Shown here piece after piece: positions 44,606 to 54,000 of a stretch of 61,197 nt of DNA (its first letter is position 1; each line of letters begins with the position of its first letter). Made by a program: the position numbers and the translations under genes. The stretch is from Thermoplasmatales archaeon (GTDB lineage Archaea; Thermoplasmatota; E2; DHVEG-1): assembly GCA_030672305.1 (NCBI GenBank), contig DAOVGR010000024.1, positions 1 through 61,197 on the forward strand. Reading direction: 5' to 3'. The notes beneath the pieces are model-generated. The model made no database searches. It was given only the letters and a program-made list of their open reading frames with translations, and was not told the origin of the DNA.

Positions 44606-46264
44606 ATGAAAAAGAAAATATTAGGCGTTTTTATTTGTATGCTATTGATATACACTTCTGTTTTACCTGCGACAGGAAAATTAAATAATGAAGATTTTGT
44701 AGAAAACATAAGTACCATTCTTAATAAATATCCTCTTCCACCACCTTTATCTGTTGATATGATTCTTGAGGAATCTATCTGTCGGAGGATGTCCTGGAGA
44801 TCATTTACCAGTGAATCTGTAGCTGATGAGGAATTGTCCACAATTCTATGGGCGGCTTATGGGGTAACTGAAAATGGAAACCGTTCGATATTCAATCCAA
44901 AGGGGACTTATTCACCAATAATTTATGTTATAAGAAGTGATGCTACCTACAAATATAATGCTGAGAATCATTCTCTCTCTTTATTTAAGACTGGTAACTA
45001 TTTACATCTAGGTCAATACGAGCCTCCAATAAAATTTGGTCTTGTGTGGGATATGAATATTGAGCCTGATGAACTAATTGGAATGGGCGACATTGGAAAA
45101 CTTGCTCAAAACGTCTATTTTGATGCTAATGCTCTTGATTTAGGGGCAATTACAACTGCAATAAACGTTAATGATCTTTATGAACTTGGTCTTCCTTCAA
45201 ATGAAAAACCAGAAATCATAATGTCACTAGGTCATCCCTCCCAACCTTATGATTTTACCTATGATCCTCTTCCTGAAGATAACCTTCCACAGGTTGTAAA
45301 TAACACCTTATCTCTTGAGGAGGCAATAAATAACCGTTTAATTGAAAATAGCTGGGATAATTCTCCTTTACCACTACTCGAGCAATCTCAAGTGATGTGG
45401 TGCTCGTATGGATATTCTTACTTGTGGGATAATATTAACAATAAAAGACATAGGACTCTTCCTAGTGCCGTTGCAGTCTATCCATTCAAGATTTATGCTG
45501 CAAATCAAAATGGTGTATATCTGTATTCACACAGTACTCACTCTATTTCTGAAATCGTTTCTGGTGACAGAAGAGAGGAAATTAATAACTCCCTAGCACA
45601 GCATAAAATCGACATTCCTTCCGCATCTCTAATAATTGTTCCATGTTATAATACAAACCTTGGAGGTGCTTATAATATAAATCTTTGGTATTATGAGAAC
45701 GGCGCAATAATAAACAACATTCTACTAGAAACTGCAGCATTAACTCTAAGTTCAAATGTAATTTATGATATTTCTGATGAAGCAGATCTTCGTTCTGCAT
45801 TAGGAATTTCTTCACAAACAAATCTAAAACCATTATCTGTTGTTCCAGTCGGAAATCCCTACACAAGTCCAAATACTCCTCCAGAAGTTCCTGAAATAGA
45901 GGGGCCAAGTAGTGGAGTAGCAGGTATTTCCTATAATTTCACATTTAATTCAGTTGATCCTGATGGTGATGATGTTTATTACTATATAATCTGGGGAGAT
46001 GGTTATATTGAGAAGTGGATCGGGCCATATGTATCTGGAGAAGATTTTGAGATAGCGCACACCTATTCAAAAAAGAAAACCTACACAATTGAGGCTAAAG
46101 CAAGGGACACATTTGGTGATGAAAGCTTTATTGCAAATCATGAGATAACAATTCCAAGATTTAGAACAAGCATAGATTTTAATCAATTGATTCAACATTT
46201 ATATGAAAGATTTCCAAATATATTACCGCTAAAACGATACTTGCTTGATCTTGTCCAGTCTTAA
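44606..46264 (+). CDS. Secreted double nitroreductase (SagB-like) with PKD domain and tail
   Basis: 552 aa. Signal peptide MKKKILGVFICMLLIY. Two nitroreductase-fold halves: about 50-235 (RRMSWRSFTSESVADEELST, ILWAAYGVTENGNRS) and about 238-410 (QVMWCSYGYSYLWDN, HRTLPSAVAVYPFKIYAANQ, GVYLYSHSTHSI), the second close to SagB-type oxidoreductases. These families bind FMN and oxidise or reduce small molecules or peptide azolines, and are normally cytoplasmic. PKD domain from about 423. Ends IPRFR plus HLYERFPNILPLKRYLLDL followed by VQS. How FMN would be loaded outside the cell is unclear. Confidence 0.85.
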   Translation: MKKKILGVFICMLLIYTSVLPATGKLNNEDFVENISTILNKYPLPPPLSVDMILEESICRRMSWRSFTSESVADEELSTILWAAYGVTENGNRSIFNPKGTYSPIIYVIRSDATYKYNAENHSLSLFKTGNYLHLGQYEPPIKFGLVWDMNIEPDELIGMGDIGKLAQNVYFDANALDLGAITTAINVNDLYELGLPSNEKPEIIMSLGHPSQPYDFTYDPLPEDNLPQVVNNTLSLEEAINNRLIENSWDNSPLPLLEQSQVMWCSYGYSYLWDNINNKRHRTLPSAVAVYPFKIYAANQNGVYLYSHSTHSISEIVSGDRREEINNSLAQHKIDIPSASLIIVPCYNTNLGGAYNINLWYYENGAIINNILLETAALTLSSNVIYDISDEADLRSALGISSQTNLKPLSVVPVGNPYTSPNTPPEVPEIEGPSSGVAGISYNFTFNSVDPDGDDVYYYIIWGDGYIEKWIGPYVSGEDFEIAHTYSKKKTYTIEAKARDTFGDESFIANHEITIPRFRTSIDFNQLIQHLYERFPNILPLKRYLLDLVQS

Positions 46265-46335
46265 TAACCTAACAAGTTCTCTTTATTTTTGTTACAAATC
46301 ATCACTTTATCTATTAATTTTCAAACTCTGAATTT
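46265..46335 (+). repeat. Dispersed 3' repeat, copy
   Basis: AACCTAACAAGTTCTCTTTA then TTTTTGTTACAAATCATCAC, TTTATCTATTAATTTTCAAA; starts at the stop codon of the nitroreductase gene. Confidence 0.72.
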
Positions 46336-46354
46336 TTTATACCTATTGTTATAA

Positions 46355-46382
46355 TTAACTTTCGTTAAGGAAATATTTAAAT
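46355..46382 (+). promoter_or_regulatory. Operator dyad plus TATA box of the 46441 gene
   Basis: TTAAC-TTTC-GTTAA joined to GGAAATATTTAAAT (46369-46382). Confidence 0.8.
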
Positions 46383-46440
46383 TATAATATTATATTATAA
46401 TAGTTATATTGTCTAGCTTTTGTTTTAAGCGGGGGAAAAA

Positions 46441-48390
46441 ATGAAGAAAAAAAAATTGAGTTTTATAATTATAGGTATTTTATTGATTACAATTGTCCCA
46501 ATTGAAAACGAACAGGCAATATCCACCACAAAAACTCTAACGGGAGATATATACATAGATTCCATTGAACCTATACAGGTCATAGACGACGCAGATACAC
46601 TTGTAACAAACAAAGCAACAGTTGTACGAGTGATAGTACAAAGCACATTCACAGAGGAAGTAATTTCGCCAATTAAGATAACATACGATTTTGGAACAAA
46701 AACATTTATTGAGGATGGTGTAATAGGGAATCCCTTAGTAATTGCACCTGGTACCAATACAATCTATGTTCCAGGAGGACCAGCGATTCCTGGAATACCG
46801 ACCAAATGGAATCCTAATGGTTTTTTAAAATGGACAAACACAGGATATGATGGTTTACTAGAAGCTGAGCTAGACCCAGATAATAATTTAGAGGAAACTG
46901 ATGAAACAAATAATGAGAAATTACACAGCCCTATTAGAGTAGCTAATTCACCAATGGTTAAAGTTCTCTACGTACCAGTAGCATTTCCAGGTGATGAGGA
47001 CTGGACGGTTTCTAGTACAACGATATATAAGCAAAAAAAGTTCATGCTTGAGACCTATCCACTTGCAGAAACAGATCTCAACTTTCATCAAGGACCTCTT
47101 TGGAGATTCAGCGTAAGTCCGTCAGGGTTAGGAGATGTGTTTACAAACTCGTTATTTGAGTTAGTTGCATATCCAATAGCATGCTCGTCACGCATCATGG
47201 GTTACAATCGGGTATTAATCTTTACTGATTTATTATTAGGCGGTGGTGTGGCAATTGGAATTCTTAGAACCCCAGAAATTCGAGAACCAGTTGTAATATC
47301 AAGATATTCAATTGATGATGATCTTGTCGCTCATGAATTAGGGCATACCTACTATCTATGGCATCCACATGACCTTGGACCCGCTGTATTTACTGCTGAA
47401 AGTTACAATGTAGAAGAGCAAGAATATGGAGAAACCATGAATACTTTCATGAGCTATAGAAACGCTCCTACATGGATAGACAAAGGAAGATATGATAATA
47501 ATCCAAAAATGCAACTTCTGCCAGGAACATATCACTATCCCGGTGACCCGGAGATAGGATATGATCCAAAAGATGTATATTTTTCAGCATCAACCTGGTC
47601 ATGGAATCTTATGGACCAGTTAACTGAGGATCCACCAACTTATTCTTGCATAATGGTAAACGGATTATTACGAGATGATGGAACTGTAACATTAAATCAC
47701 AGCTGGTACAAAATAGAAGCTGTACCTGATGTACCACAACAAATAATTGGAGGGACACAAAACGAAGAACAATATTTTATACTGTTTCTAAATGATAACC
47801 AACAAATAATCAGTACATTCCCATTCAAAGCATCATTCAACTATGTTACACATAATGACAAAACAGATGAACTGGAAGATGCAGTGACTGATACTGTCCC
47901 ATTTATTTTCAATATACAAGAAATAGAAGGAACCCGTAATATACAAATACAAAATGCAGACGGGCTGGTTCTAGCAGAGCGGGAAGTAACACATAACTCA
48001 CCAACAGTGCAGGTAACACATCCGAATGGTGGAGAAGAATTCAAAGTTGGTGATATAATCAATATTGAATGGGATGGTCATGATCAAGACCAAGACACAC
48101 TAAGATACACTTTAGCCTTTAGTAATGATAGTGGTGAAAATTGGATTCCAATGGCATTTGATATAAAAGAAACGTCATTTGTATGGAACACCTTTGATCA
48201 AAGTGAAGGTGAATATCTAATCAAGGTTATCGCGAGTGATGGAGTCAATGTTGGTGAAGATATCTCAGATGGGTCATTCACCTTACCAAGAACCAAAGTC
48301 TCATTCAGTTCCTTCTGGTTTAGGTTTTTAGAGCGATTACCAAATATACTTCCGCGAATACGATATTTATTGGGACTTGTTTATTCTTAA
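46441..48390 (+). CDS. Secreted zincin metallopeptidase-like protein with tail
   Basis: 649 aa. Signal peptide (about 1-25). A CARDB-like beta domain (about 40-165; LEAELDPDNNLEETDETNNEK) precedes a zincin domain with HELGHTYYLWHPHD: His298, Glu299, His302 and His308 (HExxHxxxxxH) and a likely Met-turn at MNTFMSYR. A beta domain starting near residue 519 (VQVTHPNGGEEFKVGDIINI) resembles the KRE9/KNH-like modules of secreted proteases. Ends LPRTK plus FLERLPNILPRIRYLLGL and VYS. An extracellular metalloprotease is likely. Of the tail-bearing enzymes it is the only metal-dependent one. Confidence 0.87.
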   Translation: MKKKKLSFIIIGILLITIVPIENEQAISTTKTLTGDIYIDSIEPIQVIDDADTLVTNKATVVRVIVQSTFTEEVISPIKITYDFGTKTFIEDGVIGNPLVIAPGTNTIYVPGGPAIPGIPTKWNPNGFLKWTNTGYDGLLEAELDPDNNLEETDETNNEKLHSPIRVANSPMVKVLYVPVAFPGDEDWTVSSTTIYKQKKFMLETYPLAETDLNFHQGPLWRFSVSPSGLGDVFTNSLFELVAYPIACSSRIMGYNRVLIFTDLLLGGGVAIGILRTPEIREPVVISRYSIDDDLVAHELGHTYYLWHPHDLGPAVFTAESYNVEEQEYGETMNTFMSYRNAPTWIDKGRYDNNPKMQLLPGTYHYPGDPEIGYDPKDVYFSASTWSWNLMDQLTEDPPTYSCIMVNGLLRDDGTVTLNHSWYKIEAVPDVPQQIIGGTQNEEQYFILFLNDNQQIISTFPFKASFNYVTHNDKTDELEDAVTDTVPFIFNIQEIEGTRNIQIQNADGLVLAEREVTHNSPTVQVTHPNGGEEFKVGDIINIEWDGHDQDQDTLRYTLAFSNDSGENWIPMAFDIKETSFVWNTFDQSEGEYLIKVIASDGVNVGEDISDGSFTLPRTKVSFSSFWFRFLERLPNILPRIRYLLGLVYS

Positions 48391-48460
48391 AATCCTAACA
48401 GGTTCTAATTAAATTTGTTACAAATCATTACGTTATCTATTAATTTCCTATATCTGATAT
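48391..48460 (+). repeat. Dispersed 3' repeat, copy
   Basis: AATCCTAACAGGTTCTAATT, then TTTGTTACAAATCATTACGT and TATCTATTAATTTCC, starting at the stop codon of the zincin gene. Confidence 0.72.
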
Positions 48461-48469
48461 ATCTAAGGA

Positions 48470-48513
48470 TGGATTTGTTGGTAAGAAAGGGAAAGATGGA
48501 TTATATGTAATTT
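48470..48513 (+). pseudogene. radC 3' relic
   Basis: GGATGGATTTGTTGGTAAGA then GGGAAAGATGGATTATA matches the end of intact radC (GDGFVGLKEIDGL, 57103-57141) with small changes, reading KDGFVGKKGKDGL. Directly after a repeat copy, with the rest of radC lost. Confidence 0.6.
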
Positions 48514-48622
48514 ATAAAAAGAATTTACTTTAAGTTAATAAAAGCAAAAAATAGCAGATTTTCCCTTATATTACTATTATACTCCGGTTATAATATGTAT
48601 GATATTACTAACATAATAGTAA

Positions 48623-48634
48623 AGTATTAATACT
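48623..48634. promoter_or_regulatory. Palindrome upstream of the DUF4143 ATPase
   Basis: AGTATTAATACT is a perfect 12-base palindrome 22 bases before the start codon; TACTATTATAGTAGTA follows next to the ATG. Possible operator. Confidence 0.45.
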
Positions 48635-48655
48635 ATATTTACTATTATAGTAGTA

Positions 48656-50140
48656 ATGGTAGACCATAATATTGAGATTAATTTGATGCGCGCGCTTAAC
48701 GAGCAAAATTCGTGGTGGCGTGAGGGCGTTCCTTCGGAAAAGTTTGCTAAGGCATTTAGGAGAAGGGATTTTTATCCATTAATCAGGGAATATAATAAGA
48801 AGGAAGTTATGGCATTTGTCGGTCAACGTCAGGTTGGTAAAACAACTGTCCTTTATCAGATAATTGAAGAATTGATTAAAAATTATAATGTTAATCCTAA
48901 GAGGATTATCTATTTTTCATTTGATAATCCTTTTATTGGTCTTACTCATAGTAAAGAAAGAAATTTAATAAATGATATTTTAGATGTTTATTCAGTAAAT
49001 ATTCTAAAAGAATCGTTTTCTTCTTTAAAGGAACCTGTATATGTTTTTTTTGATGAGATTTGTAAGTATCCACATTGGAGTGAGATTCTCAAAGGTTGGT
49101 ATGATCTAAAACATCCTATAAAGTTCTACATCTCAGATTCCTCATGTTCTGATATTTTAAAAGGAAGTTCTGAGTCACTTGCAGGTCGAATAAAAATTCA
49201 AATAATGCTATCATTCAAATTCATAGATTTTGTTAAATATAAATTTGGAATGCCAGAAGCAAAAATATTAGATTTTATAAATTTAGATCTACGAGCTAAA
49301 TTGTTAGAATTTATTAAGGGGAAAGATGCAGTTGAATTATTTGATTTTATTAAATTTATTTATCTAACATTAAATCCAGTTGAAAATCAGATAAAGACAC
49401 TTATGAATGAATATCTATTAAAAGATGGTTTTCCCGAATTATTTGACATTGATTCAATGGATGAAAGTAGACTTAAATTGCAGAATTATTTAAGTTTGAC
49501 TATTCAAAAGGATTTGATGCGGATCTTTGAGATTCGTAATCCAAAAGCATTGGAGGAATTAATCTCGCTGATTGCAGCTGAATCTTCCCAGTTATTTGTA
49601 TATTCAAATATGGCAGAACTATTATCGATTACTGATGATACGTTAAAAGAATATCTTGGGTATCTTGAATCAATTTTTTTGATCTCTAGGTCAGAATTTT
49701 ATTCTAAAAGTCGTGCTTCTCGAATTCGTAAATCTGATAAAATCTATCTTAATAATATAGGACTTAGAAACGTTTTATTAAATAAACTTAATGAGGATTT
49801 CTTTAAGGATAGTGCGGATTTAGGTAAGGTTGCCGAATCCCTAGTTCAAGATCACGTTAAGAGATTAAAGTTTTGTTTTGAATTGTCATCAAATCCTGAG
49901 CTTTCTTATTGGAAGTCAAAGAATAATCATGAGGTTGATATAGTTGTTGAGATTCATAAGAAACCGATTCCTATTGAAGTGAAATACAGAAATAAGGTTT
50001 CTGATAGTGAATTAAAAGGCATTAAGAATTTTATTTCAGAAGGTATAGGTTCGTATGGTTTTGTGATAACAAAGGATGAGCTTGATATCCGTAATAACCT
50101 TGTGTTTATTCCATTGTGGTTGTTTCTTTTAATTTGTTAA
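48656..50140 (+). CDS. AAA_14/DUF4143-family ATPase
   Basis: 494 aa. N-terminal P-loop ATPase with Walker A VGQRQVGKTT (about 56-65) and Walker B YVFFDEI, followed by SDSSCSDILKGSSESLAGRI, where the family's sensor motif lies. The DUF4143 half (about 230-430) includes DDTLKEYLGYLESIFLISRS, and the end has HEVDIVVE and PIPIEVKYRNK, a restriction-endonuclease-like strand pair. Members are abundant in archaea and genomes rich in mobile elements, but their cellular role is not established. Leaderless start after the palindrome. Confidence 0.9.
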   Translation: MVDHNIEINLMRALNEQNSWWREGVPSEKFAKAFRRRDFYPLIREYNKKEVMAFVGQRQVGKTTVLYQIIEELIKNYNVNPKRIIYFSFDNPFIGLTHSKERNLINDILDVYSVNILKESFSSLKEPVYVFFDEICKYPHWSEILKGWYDLKHPIKFYISDSSCSDILKGSSESLAGRIKIQIMLSFKFIDFVKYKFGMPEAKILDFINLDLRAKLLEFIKGKDAVELFDFIKFIYLTLNPVENQIKTLMNEYLLKDGFPELFDIDSMDESRLKLQNYLSLTIQKDLMRIFEIRNPKALEELISLIAAESSQLFVYSNMAELLSITDDTLKEYLGYLESIFLISRSEFYSKSRASRIRKSDKIYLNNIGLRNVLLNKLNEDFFKDSADLGKVAESLVQDHVKRLKFCFELSSNPELSYWKSKNNHEVDIVVEIHKKPIPIEVKYRNKVSDSELKGIKNFISEGIGSYGFVITKDELDIRNNLVFIPLWLFLLIC

Positions 50141-50149
50141 TTTAAGGCA

Positions 50150-50222
50150 AAATCTAACATGAACTTTTCATTTTTATTACAAATCATTACGTTATCTATT
50201 AATTTAATGAGTCTAATCTATT
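50150..50222 (+). repeat. Dispersed 3' repeat, copy upstream of radC pseudogene
   Basis: AAATCTAACATGAACTTTTC, TTTTTATTACAAATCATTAC, GTTATCTATTAATTTAATGA, GTCTAATCTATTTC. It leads straight into the truncated radC at 50227, as the copy at 56393 leads into the intact radC. Confidence 0.75.
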
Positions 50223-50226
50223 TCTT

Positions 50227-50412
50227 ATGAGAATTAAAGATATACCTTGGTACAATAGACCGGGCATTCGTCTTAAAAAGAAAGGCCCAAGCGTTCTTTC
50301 TGATGCAGAGCTTCTTGCTATTTTAATTGGTCGGGGAAGTAGATCTGAAAATACAGCTTTCCTTTCAAATAGGATTTTAATAACAAAATTTATTAACTAT
50401 AACAAACTATAA
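50227..50412 (+). pseudogene. radC: radC, truncated 5' part
   Basis: The first 51 codons (MRIKDIPWYNRPGIRLKKKG ... ENTAFLSNRIL) match intact RadC, then ITKFINYNKL-stop is unrelated. The break occurs at TTTCAAATAGGATTTTAA (50363-50380), which reappears at 50898-50915 on the other side of a toxin-antitoxin pair. Confidence 0.85.
50363..50380 (+). repeat. Direct repeat flanking the toxin-antitoxin insert, left
   Basis: TTTCAAATAGGATTTTAA, radC sequence. The right copy (50898-50915) agrees in 17 of 18 positions and continues with further radC bases. Confidence 0.7.
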
Positions 50413-50418
50413 TATACT

Positions 50419-50637
50419 ATGGACACCACAATTCAAATCAGCAAAAAACTTCAAAAAGAGTTATTGAAAAGAAAATTGTATGACAAAGAAACATATGAAG
50501 AAATTATTTGGGACATGATGGAAGATAGCATGGAATTAAATGATCAGACAAAAAAAGAAATAACTGAAGCTCGTGCTGAGATAAAAGCAGGTAAAGTCCA
50601 CAGCCTCAAGAAAGTTAAGAAAGAGCAGGGGTTATGA
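50419..50637 (+). CDS. Antitoxin of a RelE-type pair
   Basis: 72 aa: MDTTIQISKKLQKELLKRKLYDKETYEEIIWDMMEDS, a ribbon-helix-helix-like N-terminus for DNA and autoregulation, then an acidic-basic helix (EITEARAEIKAGKVHSLKKVKKE) that in such antitoxins wraps the toxin. It overlaps the toxin by 4 bases (ATGA). Leaderless start after AT-rich DNA. Confidence 0.85.
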   Translation: MDTTIQISKKLQKELLKRKLYDKETYEEIIWDMMEDSMELNDQTKKEITEARAEIKAGKVHSLKKVKKEQGL

Positions 50638-50891
50638 GCTACGAAATTGTTTTTTCTGATAAAGCTTTCAAGCAATTAAAAAAATTAGAACTAGAAACCC
50701 AAGAAAGAATAATCAAGGTACTTGAACGCATTAGAATAAGACCAGAAAGTTTTGTAACAAAGCTTGTAGGAGACTCAGGATTCAGATTGCGAGTCGGTGA
50801 ATACAGAGTAATTGTTGATATTGACAAAGATAAGCTATTAATACTTGAAATTAAGATTGGTCATAGAAGCAGGATTTACAAGAAAATGTAG
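50634..50891 (+). CDS. RelE/ParE-superfamily toxin
   Basis: 85 aa: YEIVFSDKAFKQLKKLELETQERIIKVLERI then RLRVGEYRVIVDIDKDKLLILEIKIGHRSRIYKKM, the classic RelE layout with the RxGxYRV strand and a C-terminal GHRxxIY. In RelE toxins this basic end is the mRNA-cleaving site. The pair lies inside a broken radC. Confidence 0.92.
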   Translation: MSYEIVFSDKAFKQLKKLELETQERIIKVLERIRIRPESFVTKLVGDSGFRLRVGEYRVIVDIDKDKLLILEIKIGHRSRIYKKM

Positions 50892-50897
50892 TTGATT

Positions 50898-50930
50898 ATT
50901 CAAATAGGATTTTAAAATCGTTTAATTTTG
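50898..50930 (+). repeat. Direct repeat flanking the toxin-antitoxin insert, right (radC fragment)
   Basis: TTCAAATAGGATTTTAAAAT then CGTTTAATTTTGA, identical to radC 56608-56639. The radC reading stops here and the promoter of the next secreted gene begins 14 bases on. Confidence 0.75.
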
Positions 50931-50943
50931 ACTATTATTATAA

Positions 50944-50971
50944 TTAACTATCGTTAAGGAAATATTTAAAT
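50944..50971 (+). promoter_or_regulatory. Operator dyad plus TATA box of the 51026 gene
   Basis: TTAAC-TATC-GTTAA joined to GGAAATATTTAAAT (50958-50971). GGGAGG precedes the ATG. Confidence 0.8.
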
Positions 50972-51025
50972 CAGATTATATTATTATAATAATTGTAAAT
51001 TTAAGTTCTTAGGGAGGGAACAGGT

Positions 51026-54000
51026 ATGAAAAATAATTTGAAGGTGTTATTCGTTTTTTTAATTTTAATCATATCTACCTTTTCGGTTCTTCCAATTAAG
51101 GGAGTAAAAAATAACACCTTTTCAGATGAAAATGATATATCCCAATCAATAAAAACTCTTGGTGATGGTGTTACCAACTATTGGGCTCTTATTGTTGGAG
51201 TCAATGAATATGCAGAAGCTTATAACAATGAAAGGACCATTGAAACTGTAAATGAATTAAAAGGTGCCTTAGTAAAATCTCCTACATGGTCTGAAGATAA
51301 TATAAAGATAATAACAGGAAAAAATGCAACTGTCAGAAATATAATTAAGGGGATGAGATGGTTAGACAGTAATGAAGACGCAGATGATATCTGCTTTCTT
51401 TATATTGATGCAGTTGGATACAGAGCCAATTTTGATTTTCCACCAAGAGATGAGGCAGACGGAAGAGATGAAGTTCTTATAACATATTGGGGAATGTCCC
51501 TGCTTTATGCAAATATTTTAGATGATACACTAAATTTCTTCTTAAATCGTTTAGAATCAAAAGGGACAGCCATTATAATTGATAGCAACCATGCAGCAGG
51601 ATTTAATGATAATCTTTGGAATAATAATCTTAGAAATTCACCATTTTTAAATCCTAATATAAAAAATAGTTTGGAAAATTTTGGAAAAGAGCTAAGAAAA
51701 AATGGTCGAGTTATGATAATGAGCTGTGAAGAGGATGATTACGGATATCACTATCGTTTTACTACATATTTAATTGATGCTTTTAGAGGTTTTGGAGATA
51801 TAAATCAAGACAAAATAATCACTGCAGAGGAGGTTTATACTTATATTAAATTACGAATGAATAAATGGGTTCAAATCCCTATTTTATATGATGATTTTGA
51901 AGGAGAGCTTCCATTACTTGAACTCCTGGAGGAACCAATTGAAACTTTAGAACTGCCAGTAAAAGAAAATATCATTGAAAAACCTATTATTGAGAACCAA
52001 GAAAAAAGTTTTGAAGAATTTAACATGCTTATAGATAAAAACCTCTTGGTAGATCCATTATCACCAGAAAATTCTATGGTATGTGGTTATATAAAAGACA
52101 ATAAAACAAAAGAACCGCTTGAGAACGTAAACATAACTCTTTATAGGAAAGTGGGTGAATATTACACAATAAATTATACTAAAAGTAACAAACAAGGATT
52201 TTACAGTTTTAATGTTGCATCAGGAGAAATTGCGTTAGTATTTCGTTTAAAAAGTTATTTTGATGAAGTAATTTATTGGCTTGATATAGAAGAAAATGAG
52301 ATTTTATGGGTAAATATGTCGATGACCAAACCAGATGAAAGTTCAAGATTATGTGGTTATATAAGAGATAAAATTACAAATGAGCCTATACAAAATGCAA
52401 ATATCAGTCTTTTTTGGACAAAAATAAATGATGGTTATTATCGTAATTATACCCTGAGTGATTCTCTTGGATTCTATAGTATAAATGTTGCCAAAGGCCT
52501 AGTTAGTCTGGATACACATGCAGATGGATATCTGGATGAAGATTGGCCAGAAGATTATTTATATAATATAAGTGAAAATGAGACAAAATGGGTTAATTTT
52601 TCCCTATACCCAAAACCTCCTGAAAATTCAGTTGTAAAAGGATATATCAAAGATAATGATACAGGAGAGGCAATACAAGATGCAAATGTTATGCTTTATT
52701 GGAGAGACAATCAAGGACATTATCAAAGAAATGATACAAAATCAGACTCACTAGGATTTTATAACATAAATGTTGCAAAAGGATATATTCGTCTATATGT
52801 AAGTAATGAGGATTATTTTTCAGCTCGTTGGCCATATTATGATGATTACTATATCACGGAAAAAGAGACTAAATGGGTAAATTTTTCGCTTGTCCCAAAA
52901 CCTCCTGAAAATTCAGTTGTAAAAGGATATATAACAGATAATGACACAGGAGAGCCGTTACAAGATGCATATATATATTTAGAGTGGGAGAATGCTCAAG
53001 GGCAGTCTCTAGACAATTATACATGGACAGACTCGTTTGGATTCTATAGCATGAATGTAGCTGAAGGTTTTATTAAATTGTATATTGATGAAATCAGCTA
53101 CTTTTATGGTTATTGGCCTGAGTATGGATACTATAACATTGCAGAAAATGAGACAAAATGGGCAAATATTTCCCTTGATCCTAAACCTCCAGAAAATTCA
53201 ATTGTAAAAGGTTTCATAACTAATTCTTTAACAGGCGACCCCATTCAAAAAGTATATGTATATTTAAATTGGAAGGATGAACAAGGACATAGTCAATATA
53301 ACAATACTAAATCTAACTCACTTGGATTCTATAGCATAAATGTTGCTAAAGGATTAATTAGACTAAATATCTATGCAGAGAATTATAGTTATAATCATAC
53401 TGATTGGTTTGATATTGATGATTATGAGAGTGTTTGGTTTAATTTTACCTTGAATCCTTATTACTATGATTATACTGTATATGGATACATAAAAAACATT
53501 TATGATAACTCAACTGTACAAGATGCATACATTGGTTTCGATTGTAAAAATACTTATGGTGAATATTATCATGAATCAACTTATAGTAATGAATCAGGTT
53601 TTTACAGCGTTAAGTTACAAGCTGGATTTATTGATAGAATATATGTTAAAGCTGATGGATTCTTTAAATTTTCTTCAGAAGATGAATATAAACTGGATGA
53701 AAATTATGTTCTCTGGATTAATATTTCCATTACACCACATCCTCCAGAAACATCCAAAGTTTATGGATATATCACAGATTCTGAGACAAATGAACCAATT
53801 GAGAATGCAGAAATCGAATTAGACTGGCAGGAAGATTATTTTGGCGATTTTTATTATTCTAATTATACATATAGTGATAACTTAGGATTCTATTTTTTTG
53901 ATGTTGCAGCAGGAATTATTAATCTATATGTAAGAGCAGATGGATATTTTTCTAACAATACTTACGTATCTTATGAGATTGGTGATTACGAAACAATATG

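Noticed and set aside
48470..48655. Possible small gene between the zincin and ATPase genes
   Set aside because: The only coding-like part is a radC 3' relic; no start or full frame is present.
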